A stretch of 64,000 nucleotides of DNA from Chaenocephalus aceratus (lineage: Eukaryota; Chordata; Actinopteri; Perciformes; Channichthyidae), in NCBI GenBank assembly GCA_023974075.1, contig CM043792.1, positions 16,831,373-16,895,372 on the forward strand, written 5' to 3'. Positions 54,606-64,000 of this stretch are shown piece by piece. How positions within the stretch are numbered: the first letter of the stretch is position 1; each line of letters begins with the position of its first letter. The notes under the pieces were generated by a model. The model did no database searches and was not told where the DNA came from. It saw only the letters and a list, made by a program, of their open reading frames with translations. The position numbers and the translations under genes are program-made.

Positions 54606-55624
54606 TCAACAGTTGGCCAAGTGTGAGGTTTGCTCTCCCCAAACCTTGGCTTCCCAACAGTCACTCTTTTCTTGAAGGTTCCCTGTGGGCCGCTGCATAC
54701 CGTTCTGCCAGATCTGCCGCTTCCTCCCCAGTCTGGGATTGTGCTCCTTGACCCAGGTGCGGACGTCTGGTTGAAGCACACGGAGGTACTGCTCCAAAAC
54801 GATAGTCTCTCCAATCTCCTCCTTAGTACGGCTGTTCGGTCTCATCCATCTTTTGTAAAGCCCCTTAATACGGTTGTAGGTTTCTCTTACAGTCTCTCCC
54901 ACTGGTAAATGGTGCTCCGGAACCGCTGTCTGTAAGTCTCTTCAGTCACATTAAACTTCATTAACACTGCTGCTTTAACTGCTTCATATGACTCTGACTG
55001 TTCCTCATCCATTCCAGCACAGGCCTCAAGAGCTCTTCCTGTCAACAAGGTTACTATTCTGGCGGCCCATTCAAATGGCTGCCACCCCCATGTTCTGGCC
55101 ATCCGTTCAAACCGAACAAAAAAACTTCTGGGTCTTCACCTTCTTTGAAGTCAGGTATCCTTGGCTGACTTACATAGGGCCTTGCTGTCCGGATTGGTGG
55201 ATCAATATTCTGCAGAGGCTGGACAGGCCAATCAGATAAGGAGGCAGGCCTGCTAGTTTGAAGTGGCTTGAATTTTCCATGTGGCTCACCTTTTAGCAGG
55301 TGTGTCGAGGTTTCAGCTTGTAGCCTTGGATTATCAGCACGCATTGCATAGGGATGCTGTTGAACAGGGTCATAGTATACTTCTGAGTCCTGCCTTGACT
55401 TTGAAACCATGTCACTTCTTAATTGTTTCATCTGTTTCAAAAAGTATTGCCTCAGTCTGCTTAGACCTGTGCACAAACTCTCTAATTTCTTCCATGAAGC
55501 TTACTGTAGCGAGTTCCTCACCCCCAGTATGGGCTGTAAACACTTTGGGGCGAACCACCAGCTCTTCTTCATCTTCTTCACTTTCAGCTGCCACGGCTCC
55601 CTCAAGTGGAGATTCTTCTTCCAT
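54606..55624 (-). pseudogene. Gmr1-type gag (SCAN-like capsid), frame-broken
   Basis: It is spread over four successive frames (55624-55412, 55476-55054, 55102-54887, 54902-54606). Early acidic part (EEDEEELVVRPKVF), then PRIPDFKEGEDPEVFLFGL, ARIVTLLTGRALEACAG, KFNVTEETYRQRFRS and EEIGETIVLEQYLRVLQPDV. The last three blocks are those shared by the vertebrate SCAN domain and Gmr1-type capsids. Each segment continues the family pattern where the preceding one ends, so single-base length changes separate them. Confidence 0.8.
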
Positions 55625-55771
55625 TGTCTCTCGTCTTTTTTTCTTCCTCCATGTCTGGCAAGGCTGTGGCCCTTGCCTGACCGACCTCTTCCACGTCCAC
55701 CTTTCATTTAGGTCACTCTGTCCATCTAAGACTCCTCACAGGCGTTTAAATATCCCACCACTGCCACCAAT

Positions 55772-56503
55772 TGTTACGATTGTGAGGTGCAGGTGAAAGA
55801 ACGTTACGTGGAGAGAGGGTTTCTTGCAAAATAAACAGGCATTTTATTCTTAGCCTTCCACATTATTCCACAGAAACACAAACTGCATGCCTGGTGCTGC
55901 ATTCACCAGCAAGGAACAAAAACGAATCCCCCTTCCCCTCTCTTCCCAACCACATTTATAGGAGACGGCCCGCCTTCCCACTCCAACCTGGCCAATCAGG
56001 TCAATGGTTCTAAAAGCAGAGTGAAGGCTTAAATACTAAATTAAACACTGTTGTCTACCTTTAATAAACCCTAAAGGCTTAAGTAAATTCATTATTGCAT
56101 CGCCATAAATATGATATCTTAAAGAACAACAAGGTCTGCTTAAAACGGATAGTTTTTAACTTAATTGACACTCATAAAATCACACATTTCTGACCAATCG
56201 CGTCCAAGACTCCGCCTACTCATACGGCACATATAAGGAGTACTTGGAGGCGTGCTCCCCCTTTGAGCACTGGGACAAGATGGCCTCCAGGTCTGAACAA
56301 AGGAAATGGTGATTACTTGGTGCTTGTGTGTGTTTTACAGACTGACAAACGAATTTAGATGCATTTTATTAGTTTGTCTATGTAAACTGTTTTATAACTT
56401 TAACTGAAATAAAGGCAACTCAGAAAAAACATGTATTACCTTTCTTAACAAACAAATAGTTAAGACCAACATGTTAGTGAGGGAGTGTGTGCGCTTCCTC
56501 ACA
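55772..56503 (-). repeat. 5' LTR of the Gmr1-type element
   Basis: 732 bases. It matches the split left LTR (46592-46985 plus 50758-51098) with about five substitutions and about ten length differences, nearly all in homopolymers. Confidence 0.93.
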
Positions 56504-56692
56504 CAGTTCAATTTGGATTGAGACAGGGAAATAATCTAAACCTCATGCGTGGCGTTTCACTGTCAAGGGGAGCGTGTATGTAATTACATACATTGTAATT
56601 ACATTGTACTGACTTGAGCCCCACCACTGTATGGGTTAGCCCTACTATAGATTACCCAACAAAAACACTCAGGAGCCGCCACTGATTATGTT

Positions 56693-57439
56693 TATTGTTG
56701 TTATTTGTAGGGCTTTGTCCTAATATTTATTTTTGTTTTAAACTATGTTGAAAGATTAGTTTAATATCATTTTTTTTTATTTTGCTATGAAATTCTGAAT
56801 GAATTCTGAATGAAAGGCTGCGCGCGAGACTGGTTTTTCGCTGGGTTGAGTCGTGTGGGTTTTTGAGTGAGATGCGGCACAGCAGCCTGTCAGTTTACTC
56901 TTGCTAGGTTAGTTGGCTATTATCATTTATATTTATCTGCAACAATGGATATCAGGAAGTGGTTCACACTTATACACTTGAAAGGGAATATGGCAACTCA
57001 GCGCCAGATGCAGGCACATTAGAAGACATCAGTTACGTTACCAACGAGCAAGCAAGTCAGCTGGCAATCAATTATATTTTGAAGAGAATTGACTCTCAAG
57101 CCGGCTCTCTCACAAACTCCTGCTCTGTGCGCAAGCAGACCACTGCACATGCTCTCTGCCTCGCTCAATCTCTCTCTCCCTTTCTCTCCATCGCTCAACC
57201 TTACTCCACCTCTCCACCCTGTGTGCGCTCAAGTTGCCTGCATGCTTGCCCAGTTTGGCACAGCGTTACAAATGTGCCAACAAAACCAACCAATGGATGT
57301 AGGCCTATAATAAGGACCGTCAACAGCCTTATTCTTTCACACACACATACGGGTATTGGGCCGAGTGCGGCACCGTACTTCCGGTATCCGCCATTTCACG
57401 CGAGGTTGCAAGCAGAATATCATAGTCTATTGCCTTAAT
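56693..57439 (+). other. unassigned, possible hAT transposase N-terminal remnant
   Basis: An ATG at 56945 opens MDIRKWF, which resembles the start of hAT-derived zinc-finger transposases. The frame closes after about 20 codons; a later frame is open to 57438 without recognisable motifs. Regarded as degenerate transposon sequence. Confidence 0.25.
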
Positions 57440-57511
57440 CAATATCTAGTGAACTCTAAAATACCACATATATGCATTGGCATGATAATATTATTGTGAC
57501 AAGTGGGGTAT

Positions 57512-57700
57512 TCACCTGGTGTTTCCAGAAATGAAGAAGTAGATGCAGTCAAAATCGACTGAAAGCCACTTTCGAGAGTCGTTTTTCCATACATCTGCAG
57601 GCAGTCTGTAAGGGCAATCCGACAACCCACACAGCTCTAGTTTACGCTGGTAACGACCTAGAGCACACCCCTCAAATCCAGAGAAGTAATCCGAAGACAT
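57512..57700 (-). pseudogene. fragment of a transposon-derived protein
   Basis: SSDYFSGFEGCALGRYQRKL, DCPYRLPADVWKNDSRKWL and FDCIYFFI resemble an N-terminal block of fish proteins linked to YqaJ/ISL2EU-type transposons (recognised from memory). No continuation was found; likely a lone exon or remnant. Confidence 0.35.
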
Positions 57701-57834
57701 GCAGCGATTTATTTGGTCGTTAATTCAGATAAAAAAAACCTAGTGCGCTCTGCCTGGCTACTTTAGCTAGCTGTTTATATTAGCACCTCCAGGATATTAG
57801 CACCTCCAGGAAAATGGCGTATTTATATATATAT

Positions 57835-58645
57835 TAGGGCTGTCAAACGATTAAAAATTTTAATCAGATTAATCACAGCTTAAAAATTAATTAATCATGA
57901 TTAATCACCATTCGAACTATGTCCAAAATATGCCATTTATTTATGTATATTGTTGTGGGAATGGAAAGATAAATGAAAGAAGGCGGATATATCCATTTAA
58001 CATACAGTATCTATGTTTATTATAAAAAAATTCTGCGTGTCAAAATGAAAGACAACCCGCAAATCCGCAAGTCCGCTGTACAGACCGACGTTAACAGCAG
58101 CCCTGTCTGTGCACACGGAAACCGACTCTGTCGTCCGGTGATCTAACCGCCTTCTGAAAAAGCTTCACAAGTACGTCGGTACGCAAATGCGTTTTGTGAC
58201 ACAAGTGACGGTACGCATTTCAGATTATGCACATAACCCGCGTACTAGTTATGTGCACCCCTGTACGACAGCAACAATTATTCTCCGTCGGGACTTCCTG
58301 CAACAACACCACGCCGTTATCAAATGTTCTATTGAGAAGTCGATCACTACGTGACAAAAGTTTTCAAAACCGTGGCTACTGAAATCAATCTTACTAACTG
58401 CTGTCTGTGCAATTTACTCCGCGAGTTGGCAGACTTTATTTTGCTTACTTTAACATCATTTTTCATGGTGGGGCTAAGCCATTTCTTGGTATGGGTGTAG
58501 CCTACCCCAGCCATACCCTGGCGCTGCCACTGGTGGCACGTATGGGGCGGGCCATTCTGCACATGCGTTAAATACGTTAAATATTTAACGCAATTAATTA
58601 AAAAAATTAATTACCGCCGTTAACGCGATAATTTTGACAGCACTA
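57835..58645 (+). mobile_element. hAT-like element with TAGGGCTGTCAAA ends
   Basis: Ends tagggctgtcaaacgattaa and cgataattttgacagcacta, with the 8-bp AT duplication atatatat on both sides (57827-57834, 58646-58653). It is the inverse relative of 44778-45848 and shares its internal segment (atttcttggtatgggtgtag, gtcgatcactacgtgacaaa). The duplication is low-complexity, so the ends weigh more. Confidence 0.8.
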
Positions 58646-58653
58646 ATATATAT

Positions 58654-59470
58654 ATATGGCGCGCGTTGCATTGTGGGTAGCTCGTGACGTCACTGTGTGT
58701 GAAAGAATGGCAACCTACCCCCCCCCCTTGACAAATCTCGAGATTTCCCGGGAAATGTAAGTTTCGGGGTGGGCCCGCCCTGGTAAATCAAATGCCCGCC
58801 CAGAGACGTATGTCTGCCGCCGGGTCTGGGTAGCATTCACGATAATACATTTCTGCCATAAGGGCCACAAAGGGAGCAGAAGCCACCCGCTCTAGTATTT
58901 ACTCCTGTGAATGAGTGAAACACCCCCCGTCGTTCTCCCTGCCTTTCTCTCCTCTCCTTTCTCTCCTCTCTCTCCCCCTTCTCCCTCCATTAAGTCACAC
59001 AGAAGGCCGTAATTCATTTTCGCAAATGCCATTCTGCAGCCGTGAGGGAAGCACCGAAAATGATGAGGCATTTCCCTGCAACCTTATAAATCTCAACATA
59101 CAGCTGCCCCATGAAAACCTCCACACTCCTATAGGCTTCACACCTACTCAAATGAATCGTAAGCAGAGATGTAATGAGGGGTAAAGCCTTGAACTTGGCT
59201 TACCAGTCAACTTTTATTTTCACAGCTACTCAACAATTTAAACTGCCATGAAGCCTTCATACTTAATAAGCAATTTTTAAGGCATGTCAATAATAATGAC
59301 TTTTTACAGTAATTAAGGAAAGCAGTGAGGGTTTTAAAAATACTTTTGGCCAACTCTATTATCCCAGAACGTGAAAAATTGCTCCGACCCAGCTGTGTTC
59401 AGCATCTTATAGTGTCCCCGTTTCCGTTGTGTTTTGAGCTTCTTTTGAGGTTTTTTTGGGCAGTGCTTAA
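58654..59470. other. intergenic, nothing firm
   Basis: Contains a C run (58719-58727), GC-rich patches at 58760-58830 that may be an old transposon end, and a CT-rich stretch near 58930-58990. No supportable ORF. Confidence 0.4.
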
Positions 59471-59850
59471 AGGTGGGGTAGGTAATTTTGGAGAAACCAG
59501 CTCGAGTGCGCTAGAATTTGAAAATACATAGCCGGAAAAACTCTGCCACTTCCTTACAGAGCCCCGCCTCCAAAACACACAAACGTGCACATGACCAATG
59601 AGGGCACGAGATAAGTTTGTGCACAGATGGAAGGCTGACAGGCAGGTAGGCCATCCAGTTATTTTAGCCGGCCGGCTAAAATGATTGGTTGTGCTTTTTA
59701 CAGTACCACGGCTTCCACAGATGACATTTTTTATGGATTTTTTGTCAAAGCACTTCAGACATTCATTGCTATTGGGATGTTAAGAGCATTCCATGGAATA
59801 TAACAAAAAGTGTATCTCGAGCCGGTTTCTCAAACTTACCTACCCCACCT
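59471..59850 (-). mobile_element. TTAA-flanked MITE, second copy
   Basis: Ends aggtggggtaggtaa and ttacctaccccacct are perfect inverted repeats, flanked by ttaa (59467-59470, 59851-59854). Inverse of the copy in the znf281 intron (1269-1653). Better-preserved ends suggest it is the younger of the two. Confidence 0.88.
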
Positions 59851-59854
59851 TTAA

Positions 59855-60955
59855 TGTACAACCTGTCAAGTTAGTGAATGTTTTCTAAATGATGTGTTGT
59901 CAAGTTGGTAAATGTGTTTTGGCACATTTTATATCTGCATTGTTTCTGAAAATGCAGCGCATTTCTCCTAATGTAAGTGTTTTATACCATTGGAGCGTGT
60001 TTGGCCCTGTCAGCCACCGTACTTTGTGGTCATTTTTGCATATCTTTGTAAAATGTAGCATTTCTTTTTGGTCGTTTTGTGCCTCTGTGCTAGTAGTTAT
60101 GTGTCACTTTGTAGTGATTTTCATGTCTGTGTGGTCTTTTCATTTCTTTTCTTTGTCGCTTTGGCTATCTTGTTGTTTATTTGTCTTATCTCTTTGGTGA
60201 TTAACTTTGCAACTAGAAATATGAGCAGTCACTGCATACGTTTGTTCAGATTCTAACAAGCCAACTATCACCTCCCACTCTGGCAGGGGAGACCCCACCC
60301 CGGCCCCTGTGGGACAGCCTTACATTTCTAAGAGACTATCATCATGTATATGAAATAAGAAACAAGCTCAAGTGTTCGAGAAATAATGGACCTAAGCTGG
60401 TTTTTGATACCTTACTTCACTCTACAATTCTCTCTGTAATCTAATTGGATGCAACCTGATTTGTTATCCACCCATCTCCACCTCATGATCTCATACAGCG
60501 GAGAGGAAAGAGCAGTTGGAGGCTTGGAGGAGTCTGAGTGCCAGCAGATAATGCAGTGAAAGCCAGACAGACCATCATATTGATGACTCCTAGAGGCTGA
60601 GAGAATGGTGAGAAAGTCTTGGCGCCAGGTGGACATTAGTCTGAGAGGACATTAAGCCTCCTACTTAAAGAAAAAGCAACACTCTGATGAAAAGGAGAGC
60701 AGGAAATATGAATGCAGTTAATATCATACAAAGAGGTGATTTTTGTTGTTGTTTATTAAATCAGAGCTTGATCTGAAAGTACGTTCACAAGGAAACTCCT
60801 TCTGCACTTTATCAGATACAGATACCTTCATAAATGCAATTTAAACTTAAAAGCTCTCCTATTATACAATTTGTAGGCATATATAGGTCTCAGATATATA
60901 CATATATAAAGAACATGTATCGATAGACACACGGCACAAACACACAGAAACACAA
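59855..60955. other. intergenic, nothing recognised
   Basis: AT-rich sequence. The ORF at 59889-60200 has no recognisable motif and unremarkable composition. Confidence 0.5.
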
Positions 60956-62203
60956 ACACATGCAGGGGTGAACACATGAAGTGACATGCAGAGGTGAACA
61001 CAGAACACACATGCAGAGGTGACAACACACACATGCAAGGTGAACACAGAACACACACATGCAGAGGTGAACACAGAACACACATGCAGAGGTGAACACA
61101 GAACACACATGCAGAGGTGAACACAGAACACACACATGCAGAGGTGAACACAGAACACACATGCAGGGTGAACACAGAACACACATGCAGAGGTGAACAC
61201 AGAACACACATGCAGAGGTGAACACAGAACACACATGCAGAGGTGAACACAGAACACACATGCAGAGGTGAACACAGAACACACATGCAGAGGTGAACAC
61301 AGAACACACATGCAGAGGTGAACACAGAACACACATGCAGGTGAACACAGAACACACATGCAGGGGTGAACACAGAACACACATGCAGAGGTGAACACAG
61401 AACACACAGAGGTGAACACAGAACACACATGCAGAGGTGAACACAGAACACACATGCAGGGGTGAACACAGAACACACATGCAGAGGTGAACACAGAACA
61501 CACATGCAGAGGTGAACACAGAACACACATGCAGGGGTGAACACAGAACACACATGCAGGGGTGAACACAGAACACACACACATGCAGAGGTGAACACAG
61601 AACACACAGAGGTGAACACAGAACACACATGCAGAGGTGAACACAGAACACACATGCAGAGGTGAACACAGAACACACACAGGTGAACACAGAACACACA
61701 TGCAGAGGTGAACACAGAACACACATGCAGGGGTGAACACAGAACACACATGCAGAGGTGAACACAGAACCACATGCAGTGAACACAGAACACACATGCA
61801 GAGGTGAACACAGAACACACAGAGGTGAACACAGAACACACATGCAGAGGTGAACACAGAACACACATGCAGGGGTGAACACAGAACACACAGCAGAGGT
61901 GAACACAGAACACACAGAGGTGAACACAGAACACACATGCAGGGGTGAACACAGAACACACAGAGGTGAACACAGAACACACATGCAGAGGTGAACACAG
62001 AACACACAGAGGTGAACACAGAACACACAGAGGTGAACACAGAACACACATGCAGGGGTGAACACAGAACACACAGAGGTGAACACAGAACACACAGAGG
62101 TGAACACAGAACACACATGCAGGGGTGAACACAGAACACACATGCAGAGGTGAACACAGAACACACATGCAGAGGTGAACACAGAACACACATGCAGAGG
62201 TGA
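60956..62203. repeat. 25-bp minisatellite with 19-bp variant units
   Basis: About 50 units built on ggtgaacacagaacacaca followed by tgcaga or tgcagg; a shorter variant lacks six bases (catgca). The lengths are not multiples of three, and all three minus-strand frames are open over 1.3 kb, giving Cys/Val/Phe-rich false ORFs. Confidence 0.95.
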
Positions 62204-63690
62204 CAACCCAGTCTCACGGCATTTCGTGTTCACCAACACGATTTTTAATCTATTGATTCGTGTTCACCCACACGATTTGCCCCTTTTTGTCGTGTTGCAC
62301 AGCACGATTTTAAAAGCAATGTATTTCTACTGCCTGCAGCACGTCTTTTTCTCCGGTCGGGTCGTGGGAGACCGGAAGCTGTGTGGTTCATAAAAACATG
62401 TTCTTACTCAATATCAAGCCACAATTATTGCTTTTATTTTAAATCGTATAATTTCTGACTTTTGTTGCCGTCTGTGAGGAAAATAAATGGGGCTCAGAGC
62501 CTCAGGATACTGAAATCTGTATTTTTAAATATTTGTTCCTTCTAATTTGTTATTCTTTTCAAAATAACACACTGTTATTTACTCACCAATAACACACAAT
62601 TATCCTTGCTTTTATTTATTGGTTTAATTCCATAATCTCGGGCTTTTTTGGTGTCTGTCAGGAACTGAATTTCAAAATAAAAATAACCGGAAACAGACGT
62701 AGGCCTATAAGGGACATTTCGAGCATCATTGCGATTGTCAACATTTCTGAGTTTAGGATGGCCGAAGACACTACACTACCCATAATCCCCAGCTATCGTT
62801 TAGGACTACAGTTCCCGTAAGGTTACGCAGAGCGTCAAACAGCTGTGTGAAATGGATCGAAACCACGCCAGACTATCCAAAACTGGAATCGAACACCCTC
62901 CCAGAACTACACATGCTGTCTATTGTGTTTCGCAAAATGTTCTATGGGACGTCTCTCTCTGAACGTTTTCGTTTTTCCCACAATTAGAAGTTGCCAGTAT
63001 TAAACACATTGGTGTTATCAAATGTAAAACATATAATTAATAAATGGGTGAAAATCGCTTGTGTCCATAATGCGCAGCATTAATATATACCCACATGACA
63101 GCTCATTGTTACTTTGTAATTCTACTCCACTACAATTCAGAGGTTAACCTGGTATTTTTACTCCACTGCATTTATTTGAGTTACTTTGCAGATTCTGATT
63201 AATTATGTGAAATATAAACAACCCTTAAATCAGACTTTAGTTACACCTGAGTAAAATTCAGGTATGGTGATTGTCAAGTGCCAACAATCAGGAGAGATAT
63301 TTGATAGTTGGTGCTTGAGAAGACGAAACTAAACATGTTTCTGCAATAGACATGAATGGAAACAAGTAATAAAGTATATTCATTACTCGTTATTCTCTAC
63401 TAATAGTTCATTAAAGACTGTATATTATGGTTATTTTGCACATCCCTTTCAAGATTTTCAAAGGTTTATTGACATATCATACACAACTACGGTGTAGTTA
63501 TGCAATGAATGAAAAACTTGGGTCACAGGCTCCTCAACAGTGCATTACAAGACATCTATCAATATGTGTACCTCCACCATTAAACTGTCATATTCTGCAC
63601 ATTTCTTATTCTATCTACATACATAAGAGTATAATTAATGTGATAATATCAGTTAAAATAAGTGCTTCAACATAGTTAACATTGCAGGAA
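62204..63690 (+). repeat. CAACCCAGTCTCA-type element, third copy
   Basis: It starts caacccagtctcacggc right at the end of the minisatellite. It is largely collinear with the inverse of 33617-34759 (arm B) and matches arm A in its inner end (63383-63575). Three small palindromes (cgtgttcaccaacacg, cgtgttcacccacacg, cgtgttgcacagcacg) lie in the first 115 bases. No ORF. The right arm, if any, lies beyond the window or is lost. Confidence 0.6.
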
Positions 63691-64000
63691 AGCAATATAT
63701 TAGACGTTAATTACTTTGTCAGGCTTAATATTTATCTGTAGATAGATACCCCCAAAGACCTTAATCTGTTATTTAATGTTTAAATAAAGGTTAATCCGTT
63801 TTTCTGTTTTGCACCTCCTCCTATTAATATCTTTGTACATCCTGCACTAAACTGTTTTATTGTAGAGATCACTTATAGTATCTTCTTGATTTTTATATTC
63901 TATTTCTATTTTATACTTTCCCCCTATGAAAGGTAGTACTCTAAAATTTGTTAATCAAAATAACACATAAAACAATAATTCAATAACGTGCTTTAACCAC
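63691..64000. other. window end, nothing recognised
   Basis: AT-rich sequence, no feature seen. Confidence 0.5.

Larger units (their letters stand above)
46592..56503 (-). mobile_element. Gmr1-type Ty3/gypsy LTR retrotransposon, with an insertion in its 3' LTR
   Basis: LTRs begin and end with tg...ca and the 5-bp target duplication cagtt is perfect (46587-46591, 56504-56508). On the minus strand the order is 5' LTR, SCAN-like gag, zinc knuckle, protease, integrase, reverse transcriptase, RNase H, purine tract, 3' LTR. Integrase before reverse transcriptase is the hallmark of the Gmr1 group of gypsy-like elements in deuterostomes. A purine-rich run (gagggggaggagg on the minus strand, about 51105-51120) precedes the 3' LTR. 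The two LTRs differ by about five substitutions, so the insertion is recent. Coding regions are interrupted by several frame breaks and at least one stop. Confidence 0.92.
45860..56684. mobile_element. hAT element with CAGTGGCGGC ends, split by an LTR retrotransposon
   Basis: Ends cagtggcggc (45860) and gccgccactg (56684) are perfect over ten bases, with the 8-bp target duplication attatgtt (45852-45859 and 56685-56692). Without the inserted 9.9-kb LTR element it is about 0.9 kb and non-autonomous. A long near-palindrome at about 46103-46137 (gttgatgcaggaagt ... acttcctgcatcaac) lies in its left part. Confidence 0.88.

Noticed and set aside
44685..58830. An older outer hAT spanning the whole second nest
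   Set aside because: GC-rich patches with cccgcc on both sides look similar, but no matching inverted ends or target duplication could be found.
60956..62203. CRISPR-like array of short repeats
   Set aside because: Units are directly adjacent without unique spacers, and the context is a vertebrate genome.
60828..62239. Three overlapping minus-strand ORFs of about 450 residues rich in Cys, Val and Phe
   Set aside because: All three frames are open through a 25-bp minisatellite; composition follows the repeat, with no domain.

Overview
The window is vertebrate nuclear DNA, almost certainly from a ray-finned (teleost) fish. It has spliced genes with GT/AG introns, two orthologues of vertebrate genes, and a repeat fraction typical of fish: hAT elements with 8-bp target duplications, L2-type LINE tails, a Gmr1-type LTR retrotransposon, TTAA-flanked DNA transposons and long CA/CT microsatellites.

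Genes. The left end (1-3423, + strand) carries the last four exons of a ZNF281-type C2H2 zinc-finger transcription factor, with a long AT-rich 3' UTR to about 5.8 kb. From about 11.2 to 29.7 kb (+ strand) lies a complete 13-coding-exon gene for a MUC13-like transmembrane mucin: signal peptide, one giant Thr/Ser/Pro exon holding about 70 copies of a 33-bp repeat, EGF, SEA, Cys-rich EGF-like exons, transmembrane helix and cytoplasmic tail. Both genes contain isolated one-base frame breaks although every splice site is good. The same class of homopolymer-length differences separates the two LTRs of the retrotransposon at 46.6-56.5 kb, so many of these breaks are probably consensus errors.

The right half (about 32-64 kb) has no convincing host gene and consists largely of nested transposons. 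One complex (32365-43159) is an inverted-repeat element with CAACCCAGTCTCA ends. One of its arms was invaded by an intact two-ORF LINE (about 37.9-42.7 kb, minus) and by a hAT (34760-37775), which was itself invaded by a fold-back hAT (35197-36461). A second complex (45860-56684) is a hAT invaded by a Gmr1-type Ty3/gypsy element (46592-56503, minus; integrase before reverse transcriptase), whose 3' LTR was invaded by a TTAA-flanked element with a THAP-domain exon (46986-50753). Related hAT copies sit at 44778-45848 and 57835-58645. A TTAA MITE in a znf281 intron has a second copy at 59471-59850. A 25-bp minisatellite (60956-62203) directly abuts another CAACCCAG-type repeat.

All calls were made by reading the sequence. 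Family names rest on recognised motifs, not on a database search.
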